From Dysidea avara (taxonomy: Eukaryota; Porifera; Demospongiae; Dictyoceratida; Dysideidae), in assembly GCF_963678975.1 (NCBI RefSeq), contig NC_089277.1, positions 25,308,672 to 25,372,671 of the forward strand: a DNA stretch of 64,000 nucleotides. Direction: 5' to 3'. Each line of letters opens with the position of its first letter. Position 1 is the stretch's first letter. The position numbers and the translations under genes were made by a program. Positions 11,163 through 23,158 of the stretch are shown here, piece by piece. The notes below the pieces were generated by a model, which worked only from the letters and a program-made list of their open reading frames with translations, was not told the origin of the DNA and ran no database searches.

Positions 11163-11689
11163 GTAAGTGGTAGTATGTATTTATATACTTCTATATATGT
11201 AAGTGGATGTTTTAACTAGATTTTAATTTGGTGTGCATATCAGAGTTGTAAGTGGGTCAGGTCATCCAGATTAGCTGGGTCATTTGGGTAGGATTTTGTC
11301 CGTCTCATCTGCTCTATTGAATATTTGGGTCTGACCTGGATTATCATACGTACATTTAGCAAGCTCAATTTTATTGGTGGAAATACAGTTATGCAGAAAC
11401 ATGCATGGAGCCACACCCACTCATCGGGATTGCATACTACTGTCTGGAAATGCATGGAATCATATCCACTACTGGGAATGCTACTTGTACCCATAGACAG
11501 TTTGTACATGAAAAAGTGCATGAAGTGATGATAAAATAAGTTGGACGATAAATTTTTTAAAAATCATTAAATTTACAGAAGTACATGTTAGCTTATTAAT
11601 CATGTACAGACTTACTGCTACAAATTTAATATTGTGCAGATTTAGCAGTTTAGTAATGTCATTCCGATGTGTAGCTAGATCAGTCCTTT

Positions 11690-14493
11690 TCTTACAGCTT
11701 CATAATAGACGACTGTAGACTCAACAGCATCATCTTTAAGATAGTTTCTGTCTTTCCTTGCAATGTGTCCATTACCACTAAAATGTCTTTCAGATTCAGC
11801 ACTCAAAGCTGGTATCGCTAGTAGTTGCTGTGTCAAGCAACTTAAAATTAGAAAAGTATATGATTGTTGTCCCCACCACAGCAAAGTATCAAAGACTGAT
11901 CTAACAGCATCAGGTTGCTGTAAATTCACACCCATTATAGTGTCGAAACTCAGCTTTGACATCAGCCTCAAAATCTGATGTATGACCACATCTTTTAGGA
12001 TTACCAGTCCCTAAACTCAGCAAATGAATCTTACTTTGCCTTCTTGGTAGCTACATCATCTTCCCTATCAGAGTGCTCTCCTGCTGTACCATCTTCAATA
12101 TCACTACCTTCTGTGACAAGAATACCAGCATATGACATGGTATTCTCCCTAGCAGCTTGTTCAGCCTGCTCAAGCAACAGGGGCGTAGCTAGCTTTCAGG
12201 ATTGCCCGGGCACAAGGTCTGACTGTTCCCATGCAAACTATTTAGCAAGAAATGTGAGCCCATCTCTGTAGACTCTTTATTACACATTTGCTTTCGAAAC
12301 TGTTTAAAAGTGCACTACTGATATACATGTACCTATAGCTAGCTATATACTATGATACACTGCTGTTTGTGCAGCTTATTAGACTAAGATACTACTGCAT
12401 GAATAATATAAAAGCTAAAAGCTAAACAATGATGGACTAACTTAGCCTCCAGCCTCAATATCGGGCTTCTTTTTCACTCCTCTGTTTGCCTGATAGCTAC
12501 AGCGCTTTATAAGCATCATAGTACTTCATCAGTGACAACTCCAGCCCCAGCATCGACTCCTTTTTCACTCTTCTGTCTTCTCTACTTGCACCGAGGACTC
12601 GACTTGCACACACTGAGTGCTTTTGCATAACAAGCTTTAAACAATGCCGTGGATCCTCTTGAGTCCTGCCAGACGGGCACCACAAACCAACTGAGAATTG
12701 GTTTTTGTCCGTCTTTCATCAGTCTAGACCATTAGACGTCTACTTACTTAATCTCTGAGTACTTAGTGTTGTCCACCAACTGGTTTCACCAAATTGCAGC
12801 ACATGTTTGACTCTCGACCCATGTTCAAATCTTAAAATGTTATCACGTAATGCTGGGCATTACATAGAAAATTACTACATTGACGGAGGAATCATGACAA
12901 ACTCAAGTATACGCGATTTTTGATGATACTATTATGGAAAGTATTACAAGGCGCTCCAAAAAGATAGCAAGTGTGGTGTGTATTAATTACTGGCACGCCC
13001 AGGCAGCGCCGCTATCATCAGGCTTGCTACCCGGGCACCAGCAATGATTGCCTGGGCCTGTGCCCGTGCAGGCCTGGGTGTAGCTACGCCCCTGTCAAGC
13101 AAATTCTTTCGTTTCCTAGCATCCTTGACAAATGAAAATGACTTGAGGGATGGGTCAAGGTAAGATGCAGCAACATGTATGGCAGTTACGTCTGCTCATA
13201 TCTTATCATCCAAAGCTGCAACCAACTTCCTTTTCAGGATACGCCCTGCTCCTGCTGTACTATCAATGGTTGATAACTCTGACCAGTAATTGCGAAGGAT
13301 GTACTGTAGTAAGCAGGCAAAACCGATTGGAGAGTGACAATATAGGAATATTCCAGTATGCCAAACTTCAACCTTCTGCAGAATATTGAGCACCCCTTCT
13401 ACTAGTGCTATATCTATATTGACTATCAAGTCATCTCTCCTCAAAAATGGCCTTAAAGCATCAAAACTGGTATATATTAAGAAATGAAAACTTGCTTATC
13501 CAGCTATACCATGGTCTAGTCTTTCCACCAGTTTTCAAAGTAGCTGGCAAGTTATATTACAACCCACCCGATTTCTTTACAAATTTCACAAGATTATCAG
13601 CACATTCATTTAATAAGCACAATTCATTGCTCTCCTCACAAGCCTTCTCCCATCCTGAGGTTGATAATTGGTGGCATGCACAATTAACATGGCATTTGGA
13701 ATTTGTTGCAGCTACCATGTTTGCACCTTTATCATTTGTGCATGGCACATTCTCTGCATCCAGTCCAGCTTGACTTGGAATTCTATCTAAGGTTATCTGG
13801 ATGTGGTCAGCTATTTTTGTGTTGGGGGAAAAATTTGCAGGCATACATATACCATGTCTGAGATCCCATTGTTTTTTGTCTGGACCAGTTTCCTGCACCC
13901 AGAAAAAGGTTACTTCCAGATACGAGCACTGAACAACATTATCTGACCATAGATCACTAACGAATGAGACTGCACCTAATTTTGATGAGGCAGCTATCAA
14001 CTCTCTAAGAGTTTCTTGAACTTGTTTTTACAATATCACTTCTAACTGTATGACGCCCTACAATAAAATCTGAGGCAGGAACATGCCCACAGACTGCACC
14101 TAAATCTACAAATGCTTGTGCAAAATGTTTCAGAAGTTCTTGCTCAACAAACTGCAGCAGCAACAAGATTGCAGTCTGTTCACGGATCAACATTCTTGTT
14201 TGCTCCCCAACTGTCCTTCCAGTATGCTTAACAAAACCGTCCAGGGTCCTCTGGCCAAGAACTTTTTGGACAAACTGGGTGCTGCTGCTGCTGCAACTGC
14301 CATCAGAACCACTTTGAATACTACTAGAAGATGATGTACAATTCTTTATATGATCCAGCATATTCTTTGTACCCAGCGATTTTTCTTTCCCGTTTACCGA
14401 CATTTTATAATGAAGACACGATTTACACACACTACAAGTACTTCTCAATGGCAGTCCAGATCCCATGCAATACAAAACTGGTCTCAAGCACAA
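11690..14493 (-). pseudogene. hAT transposase, degraded and interrupted
   Basis: Read on the minus strand from 14493. First comes a BED-type zinc-finger region (CSVCK...MLDHIKNC) and a glutamine/leucine-rich segment to about 14005. Then comes an RNase H-like core (13557-14000) with VSDLWSDN, CTNDKGANMVAA and CACHQL, the hAT counterparts of the catalytic D regions and the CxxH motif. A further block lies at 13196-13444. Last, at about 11675-11990, is the C-terminal dimerisation block LLAIPALSAESERHFS with KDRNYL. The order is correct for hAT. It is broken by frame changes and by the 917-bp insertion, so it is not active. Introns of the original gene cannot be excluded. Confidence 0.85.
12178..13094. 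mobile_element. Nested hAT-like non-autonomous element, 8-bp TSD
   Basis: The termini caggggcgtagcta (12178) and gtagctacgcccctg (ending 13094) are inverted repeats. The flanks tcaagcaa at 12170-12177 and 13095-13102 are an exact 8-bp duplication. Inside the ends, more inverted similarity is seen (gcccgggcac near 12209; cctgggcctgtgcccg near 13051). It interrupts the coding strand of the surrounding hAT transposase, so it inserted later. It has no convincing protein of its own. Confidence 0.88.
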
Positions 14494-14809
14494 CTGCCTT
14501 TCGATTTCTTATTAACCCTGAGAAGGAATTCTCCTTTTATCATCCGTTCTAGTTCGAGGAAGCAACTCACAAACAGTTTGAGGAAGCAACTCAATGGGGG
14601 CTCAGACACAAGATTCGATCGTCGATCTTTGCCTCAACCTTCACATAGATTAGAGTCACCAGACGCCATATTTTAAGAAAATGTGATCTCTTTAATTATC
14701 CGGGTCACATCTGGATAATTTAATTTATGGATGAGACCCACTCGACCCACCAAAAAATTGACCCGACTGACCTGGATTGTCCGGGTCATCCTACCCACTT
14801 ACAACACTG

Positions 14810-15966
14810 CCATAGGAACTAATAGTTTTATGTATGGGCAATGGTCTGTCCAGGTTTTGAGTGGTCATATCTCGCTAACTCTACATTCTTTCTTTGTGGT
14901 TTAATCTTGACAGTTTTCCTTTCACTATTATATTGGATGAAATTCATCAAATTGCGATGGTATGCATAGCCAGTTTGTCTCCAACTTCATCGCTATGGTT
15001 CCCAGGCATGGCACCGTTTTTGCGGCACTATTGCTGAGGACAAAGACAATGTACAAGATTTGTTTCACCATTACATTGTATTTGTGTTTGAATTAATTCC
15101 TCCCAACCTTTATAAAATTAACTATAGGCTACTGCATATTGTAGTCTATCTAAATGAAGGCTCAGGGTAGTAGTTATTTTTGCTCTGTTCCTTTTTACTG
15201 CCATTCTTAAAACTTAAATTTCGTGCCTTCTGACAGTTGAAGATGTTATGACTCTATACAATTGCATGGCTAAGGTTGAAATCAGTGACAGTGACAATGT
15301 CTCGCTTATAATAGAAGCATATATTCTACCTTACAAAATGTTCCTTAATTTTATGTACCCTGATCACTGTTTTCATATTTGGCATTGGAAACAATACCGT
15401 TTGCAGTTGTTGCACTGTTACAAACTCTGATGATAAATCGATAACTATCTGATCATCCAGTAGTGGAGCCGGTCTGTCCAGCTGTAGGGTAGTTATAAAC
15501 GAGCATGGCACTTTGAAACTCTCACACATGTATACACTGAGGAATAAAGCTGCAAGCTATACAGTATACTTCATTATGCTGTGAGCAAATTGAGCTTATA
15601 CCTTGTGAATAGTTGCACCACCAGAGCAATTTGCATTTGATACGTGTGTGACAAAATGGTCCACATCGAGACAGAAAGTGCTGCTGACCTGCATGCCATT
15701 ACCTACTGGCCCGAATAGTAAATCCAAATGGGACCGAGATCTAATTACACAGATGTGGCTAGGTTTAATTTGCATGTGTTGAAATCTAAATTGAAAGTAA
15801 TGGGACTAAATTTGAGCTTGATGTTGAACACAAGACCCTAGCTCTGCTGGTGACGACCAGCTATAAGTACAGAATGACATGTATGGAGTAGATTTTAGAG
15901 CCATTGTTGTTTTTAAATGTAATCGCTTGCTACACCATTTTTATTAGTGACTTTGTATCATTGCAG
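14810..15966 (+). other. Remaining intron of sulfotransferase gene 1
   Basis: Nothing further recognised. The intron runs from 11163 to the acceptor cattgcag ending at 15966. Confidence 0.7.
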
Positions 15967-16322
15967 GTGAAGTTTCTGATAAGTGGCAAGAGAAAGTTAT
16001 TCAGATGAAGAATGGATGGTTACATCATATTACCACTTGTCTTCAGTCAGAAGCCAAATTGCCTATGTTAGTTGTAAAATATGAAAACTTGAAGTCAAAT
16101 TTATTTATGGAATTAAAAAGAATGTTAGACTTCCTAGAAATTCCTTATACAGATGATGATATAGAGTGCACAGTTAATTCTAATGTTGAAAATTTTCACC
16201 GCCAACACCATGATAAATCTTTTGATCCGTACTCTCCACAGCAGAAGCAATCAATACTCGACATAATTAGGGAAGCTAATGTAATACTGAATCAATTTGA
16301 TGTGAATTATGACACAGATTAA
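15967..16322 (+). CDS. Sulfotransferase gene 1, exon 2 (C-terminal)
   Basis: The first two bases complete the split Ser codon left by exon 1 (a|gt). The exon encodes KWQEKVIQMKNGWLHH, then the hallmark LVVKYENLKSN (equivalent to the 'HYEDLK' segment of WSCD and other sulfotransferases), LKRMLDFLEIPYTDDD, ECTV, and NFHRQH plus DPYSP before a stop at 16320-16322. The 'KYENLK' and 'YSP' blocks are shared with the exon-2 sequences of genes 2 and 3. Confidence 0.9.
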
Positions 16323-19215
16323 AATATATAAGTTTCATTTCTGAATCAGTAAATTAATTGCTCTATACATATTTTATACATATCAAACTTGCAGTTGGTA
16401 TATAAATGTACATTCATGCAGCATTGTTGGACACTGGGAGCAAGGAGCATATGAAGGGAGAAAAATAGCTAAAATAACAGTATAGCTAAGAGGAAAGGTA
16501 CATATTATAAACATTCCAATATAGCATGTTGAAAGTATTCTAATAGAACAGTCATGGAGACAATTATAGTAAAATACTACCTTAAAAAGAAGAGTGTTAC
16601 AAAAGCTTTAGAATACTTCAAATTATAATAGCTAATATTTTTAGTTTTCTATTTTCAATTGAGAGTTTAAATCATGTTTGATTTAATAATCTCCGCCAAT
16701 TGTCATGGATAGCAATATCTCATGACCCAAAAATTACAGTAAACATACATTGAAATCATCCACTAATTCAAAATTACAAGTTCCACTTTTGAAAAGTCCT
16801 GGTACAGTACCCTGTATGGCAGGAGAAAGGTTCAATTGTAGAAGCTATGGCTGGTCAGCTACTTGAAGTATAGCTCCACAAAGGCAGAGCCTTACAGGGA
16901 CAGGTTTGGGAAGGGATGGTCAAAATGTGGGTATGATATGATAATAATTAGGTGTACTTTTCACTGTCACTTTGCAAAGTATATACAATTCTGCTAATGG
17001 CACATAATGTAGAGATTTGCATTTTAGTAGGTCTGCGTCAAATATGCCAGCATAATAGTGCTATGTTAGCACATTAGGTGGATATTTCAAACTCCAGAAC
17101 ATATTGTAATTCCAATATATGGAATAGATTGATACTCCCTAATAGAGCAGTCAGTGGAAACTGCAATAGAGCACTCAAATGCATTGTACATAGCTCCTTA
17201 GATTGATACTCTCTAATAGAATAGTCACTTGCAATTGGTGGTGAAATACTCTTCACTGGTTAGAAATATTCATAATTATAATTGTAAGAACTGTTGCTAA
17301 CTTAGGAGCATAATGCAAGCACAATGGAACACTGATAAGCACAATATAGCCTGTCAATAGGTGAAAAGTTAGGGGAAATTCCTGAAAGCATTTTGAGCAT
17401 ATTTGACTTAGGCCTATATATTTTAGGCATGTATGTATTATAATTATTATACAGGGGAATCTCCCTTATCTGGACCTCTACTATCCTTGTAGTTCAATTT
17501 ATTGACCATGATAAAGTTTGGGTTAGATGAAAGCACAAGGAGCTGGGAGCCTAAGGGTTGCTGTTTACCTGTTTGGTTGCTTGTTTATTCTACTAATGAT
17601 AACTACCACTTGGTTGCTAGGTGATAATACATTTTTACAGTCCAGGGGAGTGACCATGAATGCTATAGTGACTTCCCCCTCTGCCCACTAAACTGCATAG
17701 CACTGATTATAACTGATAACAACATTACTATTTATGTTGTATAGCATAATTACCATAGTAGCATGTATTTCTTAGTTATGTACGTTTCTGAGATAAAGAC
17801 GGTAGTATGCACCAAACTGCCCGAATAAGAGAGGTTCCACTGTAACTGAGACAGGACTATTTAGAGTATAGGCCAATCTCTAGCAGATTGCTCGATCCCT
17901 CCATTAAAGTTTAGTAATGCTTATAATATGCTTACATATATACAAGTATGTAATTGTAACATGAGTAAAATGTTGTAATACAGAAAACTTACATACTTCC
18001 AATGCAGAGGCATCATTTTTTTAAAATTACAGACATTATATAGTCGTCTATAATTGTCCATTATGTTCATACAGAGTTGTATTGTGGGTAGCCATAGTTG
18101 CTAACATTGGCCTTTCCAGCACATGCGTACATATGAAGTCATGCAAATAATTGTTATGAATACTCTATAGCTAGCCACATCATTGAGTCTGTGTTGCCAT
18201 CTACAGTATCTATATCATGTATATTATAATCTCAGTGCTGCTTGCAATTTTTACTGGTTTCCCTATTCTGCGATATAGCTATGCCAAAAGGCACCTGTTG
18301 AGCTGAAGCTGTCGATGTTAAGCAGAGAACCGCACATTTGTGCACAAATCAAGCTGGTAGCCTTAGCTGTCATTCTGCATTAGTAAGTCAGTCAATCACT
18401 CAGTCAGTCAGCAGAAATTCCACTAGCTAAATGATATTTGGTAGGAACTTATTGGAAATGTTTTGGGTTGCACTGAAGGTACTTTTGGGTTTGGTTATAG
18501 CTAGCTATATACCTCACCAATACTATTAACAAGGTGCCATGAAGTACAGCTGGTTTTTGACACCATTTTTTGTGAGGATGTGCAAACCTCCATGATCCCT
18601 AATATAGAGTTCTACCGTACTGTATGATTACAAAATTAGTCACAATTACACAACCACCAGGAGTGGCATCTTTCACGGTCTAGCCACTTATTGTCATTTG
18701 TTGGAGCGACTCTCTGTTTGTCTGGGTGCCACAATGCTTGGACATTTTTTCAGTTTGTTGCCTGGTACTCCTTTGTGGAATTGGACTCTGCTTTATTCTC
18801 CCTGCAGTGTGTTCAATACACTGCAGGGCTTTTTGGTTAAGGCCCCTTTTTTTAGGGGTTGATTGTATGTTTGCTGGCAGTTCATGCAGTGTTTTGTACA
18901 GGTCTATGTAGGCTCTGTAGGTCAGTTCTTACTTTCTTTTTTTACATGCTAAACTATGAGATTTCACTTCTAGCTAGAGATCGGAGAGGATGAAAGTGCC
19001 ATTTACCGTAATACGGCGGGAATAAATTTAACAAGGGCAGTCCATCCAGCCCGGGAAAAGAAAAAAAAATTGAGACTACAAGCGCCTGCTAGTACTGCAG
19101 TTGGCGCTTATAATCTCTCATCTTAATACGCCAAGCGCTGCAAGAACGTGATGATCACGAGGCGCCGTGCGCACTTAGCTATGCTATGATTATAGTATTT
19201 CCTAAGTGAACCACA
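16323..19215. other. Intergenic between sulfotransferase genes 1 and 2
   Basis: Contains a repeat copy at 17085-17440 and a stretch at about 18590 recalling the inverted-repeat element at 27961. A GC-richer segment at 18990-19130 precedes gene 2. No other gene is recognised. A + frame at 18726-18911 (Cys- and hydrophobic-rich) has no recognisable family. Confidence 0.5.
17085..17440 (+). repeat. Dispersed repeat, inverted partner at 25440-25830
   Basis: Words occurring in order here (gattgatactccctaatagagcagtcagtg, broken as gatactccctaatagagca and gtcagtggaaactgcaatag; tgcattgtacatagctc; cttaggagcataatgcaagc) recur in reverse complement at 25440-25830. The repeat contains two copies of the dispersed 'ACTCTCTAATAGARYAGTCA' word. 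The exact ends are not defined. Confidence 0.65.
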
Positions 19216-20149
19216 ATGATGCGAATAGGTCGTTGTTTCAGACAATTGTTGGTAATAGCTACATTGGTGTTGCTGGTTTGTGTTTTCTTCGTGACTCGAG
19301 ACGAGACTCACCGCACCGCTGCTGCCTTAAGGCATTCGTCGTCGAACCAGTTGGCGTATTTGCGTTTCATCTACGCTGCAAATAATCAACTGAACAAGGA
19401 CTCGGTGCATACTCCGAAGCTGAATGTCACCAGCCACTCGTCAGTATCAAACAGCGATGAAATCGTCACGGTGTCGTCTGCGACGGAATTGGAGGCAAAC
19501 AGAGATCCGCGTCACCTTTTGTCAGAAACAATAGATTCACGTAAAAATAACATTGATACTTCACCCAAACGAATAGAATTATTTCCTAAACAAAGAATTG
19601 GAGTGATTTTACAAGACATGAGGCACATCAACAGGCTCTCGTCCCGTCAAAGTGCCAACATTGTGCACTACATGGGAGTAACAAATTTGAATGAAGACTC
19701 TGCATCTCATTTTCTACGATGTTCAGGATTAGCAATAATTAAAAAGCATATGTACAATAATGGATATATACATATTCCAAAGCACTATCAGACTTGCAAG
19801 AAAATGTCATTCCAAGGACATGGCCAGGTAGTTGGTTTAGTCAGTTTCCCAGGATCAGGTAACTCCTGGGTACGTCAACTATTGGAGACAAGTACAGGTG
19901 TGTATACAGGGTCTGTGTATTGTGATCATGCATACGTAGAAGCTGGGATGATCGGTGAAGGTATCCAGTCAGGAAATGTTATAGCAGTGAAGTCTCACAG
20001 TTGTATGAATACATTTAGATATGCTAAACTGATTTACATTGTGCGAAATCCTTTTGATGCAATTTTTGCAAACTTTAACAGAAGGGTAATGAGGCATTCT
20101 CAGTATTCCTCTTCATCACATGTAGCTGAAATTGGTGACATCCGATTTG
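19216..20149 (+). CDS. Sulfotransferase gene 2, exon 1 (WSCD-like, Golgi type II)
   Basis: Same family and role as gene 1. The start is ATGATG at 19216. Residues about 9-26 (RQLLVIATLVLLVCVFFV) form the anchor. The stem is long and Ser/Thr/Asn-rich with an NVT glycosylation site. The conserved stem block here is LSSRQSANIVHYMGVTNL followed by a Cys (RCSGLA). The PAPS loop SFPGSGNSW is at residues 210-218, the K-x-H (KSH) at 259-261, and RNPFDAI follows. The donor GT is at 20150 (tttg|gtaagg), phase 1, at the same protein position as in genes 1, 3 and 4. It pairs with the exon at 32220, giving an intron of about 12 kb and a protein of 427 residues. Subgroup features (HYMG, C.GLA, RRVMR, SSSHVAE) tie it to gene 3. 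Confidence 0.88.
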
Positions 20150-20241
20150 GTAAGGATTACAAGAGAATGCATGACTGTATGTTGTAATGAATTATGTATT
20201 TGTGAAAACCTGGACTGTAAAGTATAAAATCCATGAATATA

Positions 20242-20490
20242 TGTGACCGGGCCTGCGAAATAGGGCATGTGGGCATGAACTACACCCCGTCACTCTACAG
20301 GTCATATCTCAGTACTGGAACAGAATATTTGCATCCTGTAACTTGTATCATAAAACCACTTAAATGTTTAATAAGAGGTAAAAAGTTCATTGCTAGAGCA
20401 TAATGGTATAAAAAATATGAGTAATGAAATGTTGAAAAAGTAGGCAAAAATCATGTGCCCACATGCCCTATTTTCGCAGGCCCAGTCACA
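20242..20490. mobile_element. TGTGACCGG-family MITE, TA target site
   Basis: It runs from tgtgaccgggcctgcgaaat to gcaggcccagtcaca, with inverted termini of about 35 bp (extending to gggcatgtgggc / gcccacatgccc) and flanking TA on each side (20240-20241, 20491-20492). It is 249 bp with no reading frame. The TA duplication and size fit a Tc1/mariner- or pogo-type MITE. Confidence 0.85.
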
Positions 20491-20492
20491 TA

Positions 20493-22008
20493 AGCTGAAG
20501 TCATGAATGTAGTACTGATCATGACATCATTCCAGGTGTCTGTTATCAACCAAAACAGCACAATAACTAACTTGTAATCTTCGTCATTCAATATAACAAT
20601 GAACTGCCTTCATTTTCAAGTTCATGCACTGTTTAATTAACGTTACAGTATTTACAAAGACAACCTGCAAAGCGTCACTATAGATAAGTTTCATTAATGA
20701 TTTTTGGGAATGCATTAAGAGAAATGGGGGTAGTATATCAAACTATGTGACACTTTGCGTGGGCAGATCAAAGAAGTTTTTGGGTATACATATGTTACCT
20801 AGTGGTTAGGGTATTATTTTATAATACCCTGTGGTTAGGGCATTATTTTATAATGCCCTATAACTCACAAGGTAGCGGTAGAGCCCGGTTTGCTTTATAA
20901 AAGCTCAGACTGAAATCGATTATGGGAATAAAATTAATACTCACGTGACTACTATATATCACGAGTTGGAGTTTGGCCACAAGAAGCAAGGCGTTTCAGC
21001 CATTCTAAAGGTTGGGAAACATTAGTTGAAGGTAAGAATCAAGTCTTATTGCACATACACAAGCATTTCGCACATTTTTTGAATACAAACTGATCGATTG
21101 ATTGATTATAACTTTACAGTACTGCATACAAGTATAGAATAACAGATGTAAAATTAATAAAATCTTTAGGGTACAGTACTGATGGTCCGCTAGCTCAAGG
21201 CTACCAGCCATTAAAAATCTAAAATTTACTTACCGTATTACATTACTTATAAAAATTACATTACTTATACTTAAAGAGTCACATTGAAGGGGGGTGGGGT
21301 GTGTTGGAACATCTACTACATGAGCATAAAAAATGAAATGTACAAGGGTTGTCATGTCTAAAGTTTGATAAAAAATGTGACCATGGAAACTTATATTATC
21401 CTTGTTTTGTTCGTTTTAATAGATAAAGATAAGTCAATAGGGGGTAGGGCATTCCACAATCGAGGGATTCTATTGAAGAAAAATGTCTACCTGCATTATT
21501 ATTGTTTCTAACATGAATCATTTTACCACTTGAGGAGGACCTGGTATTTCCATCAGCAACAGTTATGTAGTCTGTGATATTAAAAGAGGGAGAGGGATAC
21601 TTGAGTGACTTTAGCCTAAACACTATTAATTTTTGTTAAGCTCAAAGGTGTACATTAAAGGTAGTAGGTTAAGTTGTTTGAGTCTATCAAAGTAATCAGA
21701 ACTGTAGTGGGACCATACCCACCTTACAGATAACCATGCTAGAACAAAGCTTACCACTTTTTGCCTTCAGTATAATTATGTTGTAATTAGTCTTTAAACT
21801 CCTCAATAGCATTAAAACACTTGTAATTCCCCACGATTTGCAAAAACTCAACTTTTCTGTGGTATCTCTAGGACTCGTCTGTTTGTTATAACAAACATAG
21901 CTGCGACGTTACCTGCTACCTAGACTAAGTCATATGTCCACCTGAAGCATGAGGGGCTGTGATGTGTTCCCGAAAAACGAGGGCCTATGGCCCACATGCT
22001 TCAGGTGG
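20493..22008. other. Intron of gene 2, first part
   Basis: Two perfect 29-bp hairpin-forming repeats lie at 20802-20859, and an inverted repeat begins at 21931. Otherwise nothing recognised. Confidence 0.5.
20802..20859. repeat. Two tandem 29-bp units, each a palindrome
   Basis: Each unit starts gtggttaggg and contains a self-complementary arm pair (agggtattatt/taataccct at 20808-20830; agggcattatt/taatgccct at 20837-20859). The two units differ by a compensatory pair change, so both keep pairing. Confidence 0.75.
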
Positions 22009-22487
22009 CAGTGGCGGATCTAGATGGGTTTCTGGGGTTTCGACAGAAACCCCCTTTTAAATTTAGCTCAGTGGCAGTCTAAATACATAAACATTGTTGT
22101 ACTGACAATTTGTCATAGCAAACAACTACATACCACTGTATTTTAGTAGCATGCATATGCACGCAGTTGCACTTAACTAACACCATTTATAGCTATTAAA
22201 CCCTCAGCAACACTTCACTTGCCATCTCCCACTGCATTAAAAAGATCAAGATACTCTAATAGAGCAGTCAAGTAACTACTCTAATAGAGCAATCAAAGCT
22301 ACAGCTTATAGTCACCATCTTTGCCCTATAGTTAGTTGCATTGGATTTATTGTAATTTCTAACTAAAAGTATCCTACAATCCGATCTTAGTGTGCTTCTA
22401 AAATTTCTGGAGAAATGTCGTCAGATGCCTTATTCAGCTATGCCAACTTTCAGAAACCCCATTTTAAAAATCCTAGATCCGCCACTG
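22009..22487. mobile_element. CAGTGGCGGATCTAGA element in a pre-existing inverted repeat, 5-bp TSD
   Basis: The termini cagtggcggatctaga and ctagatccgccactg are near-perfect inverted repeats. The flanks are ggtgg (22004-22008) and gatgg (22488-22492), a 5-bp duplication with one change. The insertion splits an older hairpin whose left arm is at 21931-21951 (catatgtccacctgaagc) and whose right arm continues across the insertion (catgcttcaggtgg | ggacatat). It contains two copies of the 'CTCTAATAGAGCARTCA' word (22247-22290). Confidence 0.82.
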
Positions 22488-22492
22488 GATGG

Positions 22493-23158
22493 ACATATCA
22501 AGCAGACCACTTGTGCCCATTTTGCAACTATAAAATACAAACTCCCTAGGAGGGTTATATTGTTGATATACTACCTCCTTCTCTTGTGAAAGTGGTACAT
22601 TACAGATGAAATCTTTTGTTGTTTAGAGGTCTAGCTGCACTGTTTAAGCTACACAGATCATGGCAAAGACTGCTTGCTGCTGTAGGATCAAGTCACCACC
22701 GGATTTGACAGAATACTCCCTACATTTATATTAGACTTAAAGTGTAAAATCATTTGAGGTTCTGCTCCTTGTGATCCTGTAGTTGTTTTGGGTATTTTCT
22801 GTAGACTGGCTTTGAAGTGTTCATCGCTTCACAATCACTATGTAATAAGAAAATAATTGAAATGATTGATGCACCAAAACTTGCTGATTTAATGCTTATA
22901 AATTCTTTACATTTGCCAGTCAGTAGCAAATCATACCATATACAGCTTTAAAGTCACAATTAATGTGGCAGTCGCCATTCTTCATGCTCATAAGAATTTA
23001 AAATCTGTTGTTACTGTAATTGTTGCAATGCTCAATGAAAAATAATATGGTTTTGGCTAATGAAAGTATAAGAGCACTGCTGAAAAGACACAAGAAATTT
23101 AGTGTTAATACTTTGTCATGACCACTTTATAAGAGAGTTTTCGAAGTGCCAGACCATT
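22493..23158. other. Intron of gene 2, unassigned
   Basis: No bounded element or gene recognised. Confidence 0.4.

Larger units (their letters stand above)
11241..14809 (-). mobile_element. hAT DNA transposon in intron of sulfotransferase gene 1
   Basis: The termini are cagagttgtaagtggg (11241) and, inverted at the right, cagtgttgtaagtggg ending at 14809. Both are followed inward by diverged CCCGGGTCA-like words. The 8-bp flanks (gtgcatat / ccatagga) do not match, so the target duplication has decayed or the ends are off by some bases. It carries a hAT transposase relic on the minus strand and a nested element at 12178-13094. It lies antisense inside the host intron. Confidence 0.8.

Noticed and set aside
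11113-11173. Genes 1-4 as single-exon genes ending at the frame stops after the first exons
   Set aside because: Each first exon ends at a gtaag donor at the same protein position in phase 1, and phase-compatible C-terminal exons with KYENLK follow for three of them.
13447-14676. Plus-strand frames overlapping the hAT relic
   Set aside because: Shadows of the minus-strand transposase.
18726-18911. Small Cys-rich secreted protein
   Set aside because: No signal-peptide-plus-cleavage pattern with conserved Cys spacing, no paralog, and poor codon context; likely chance.
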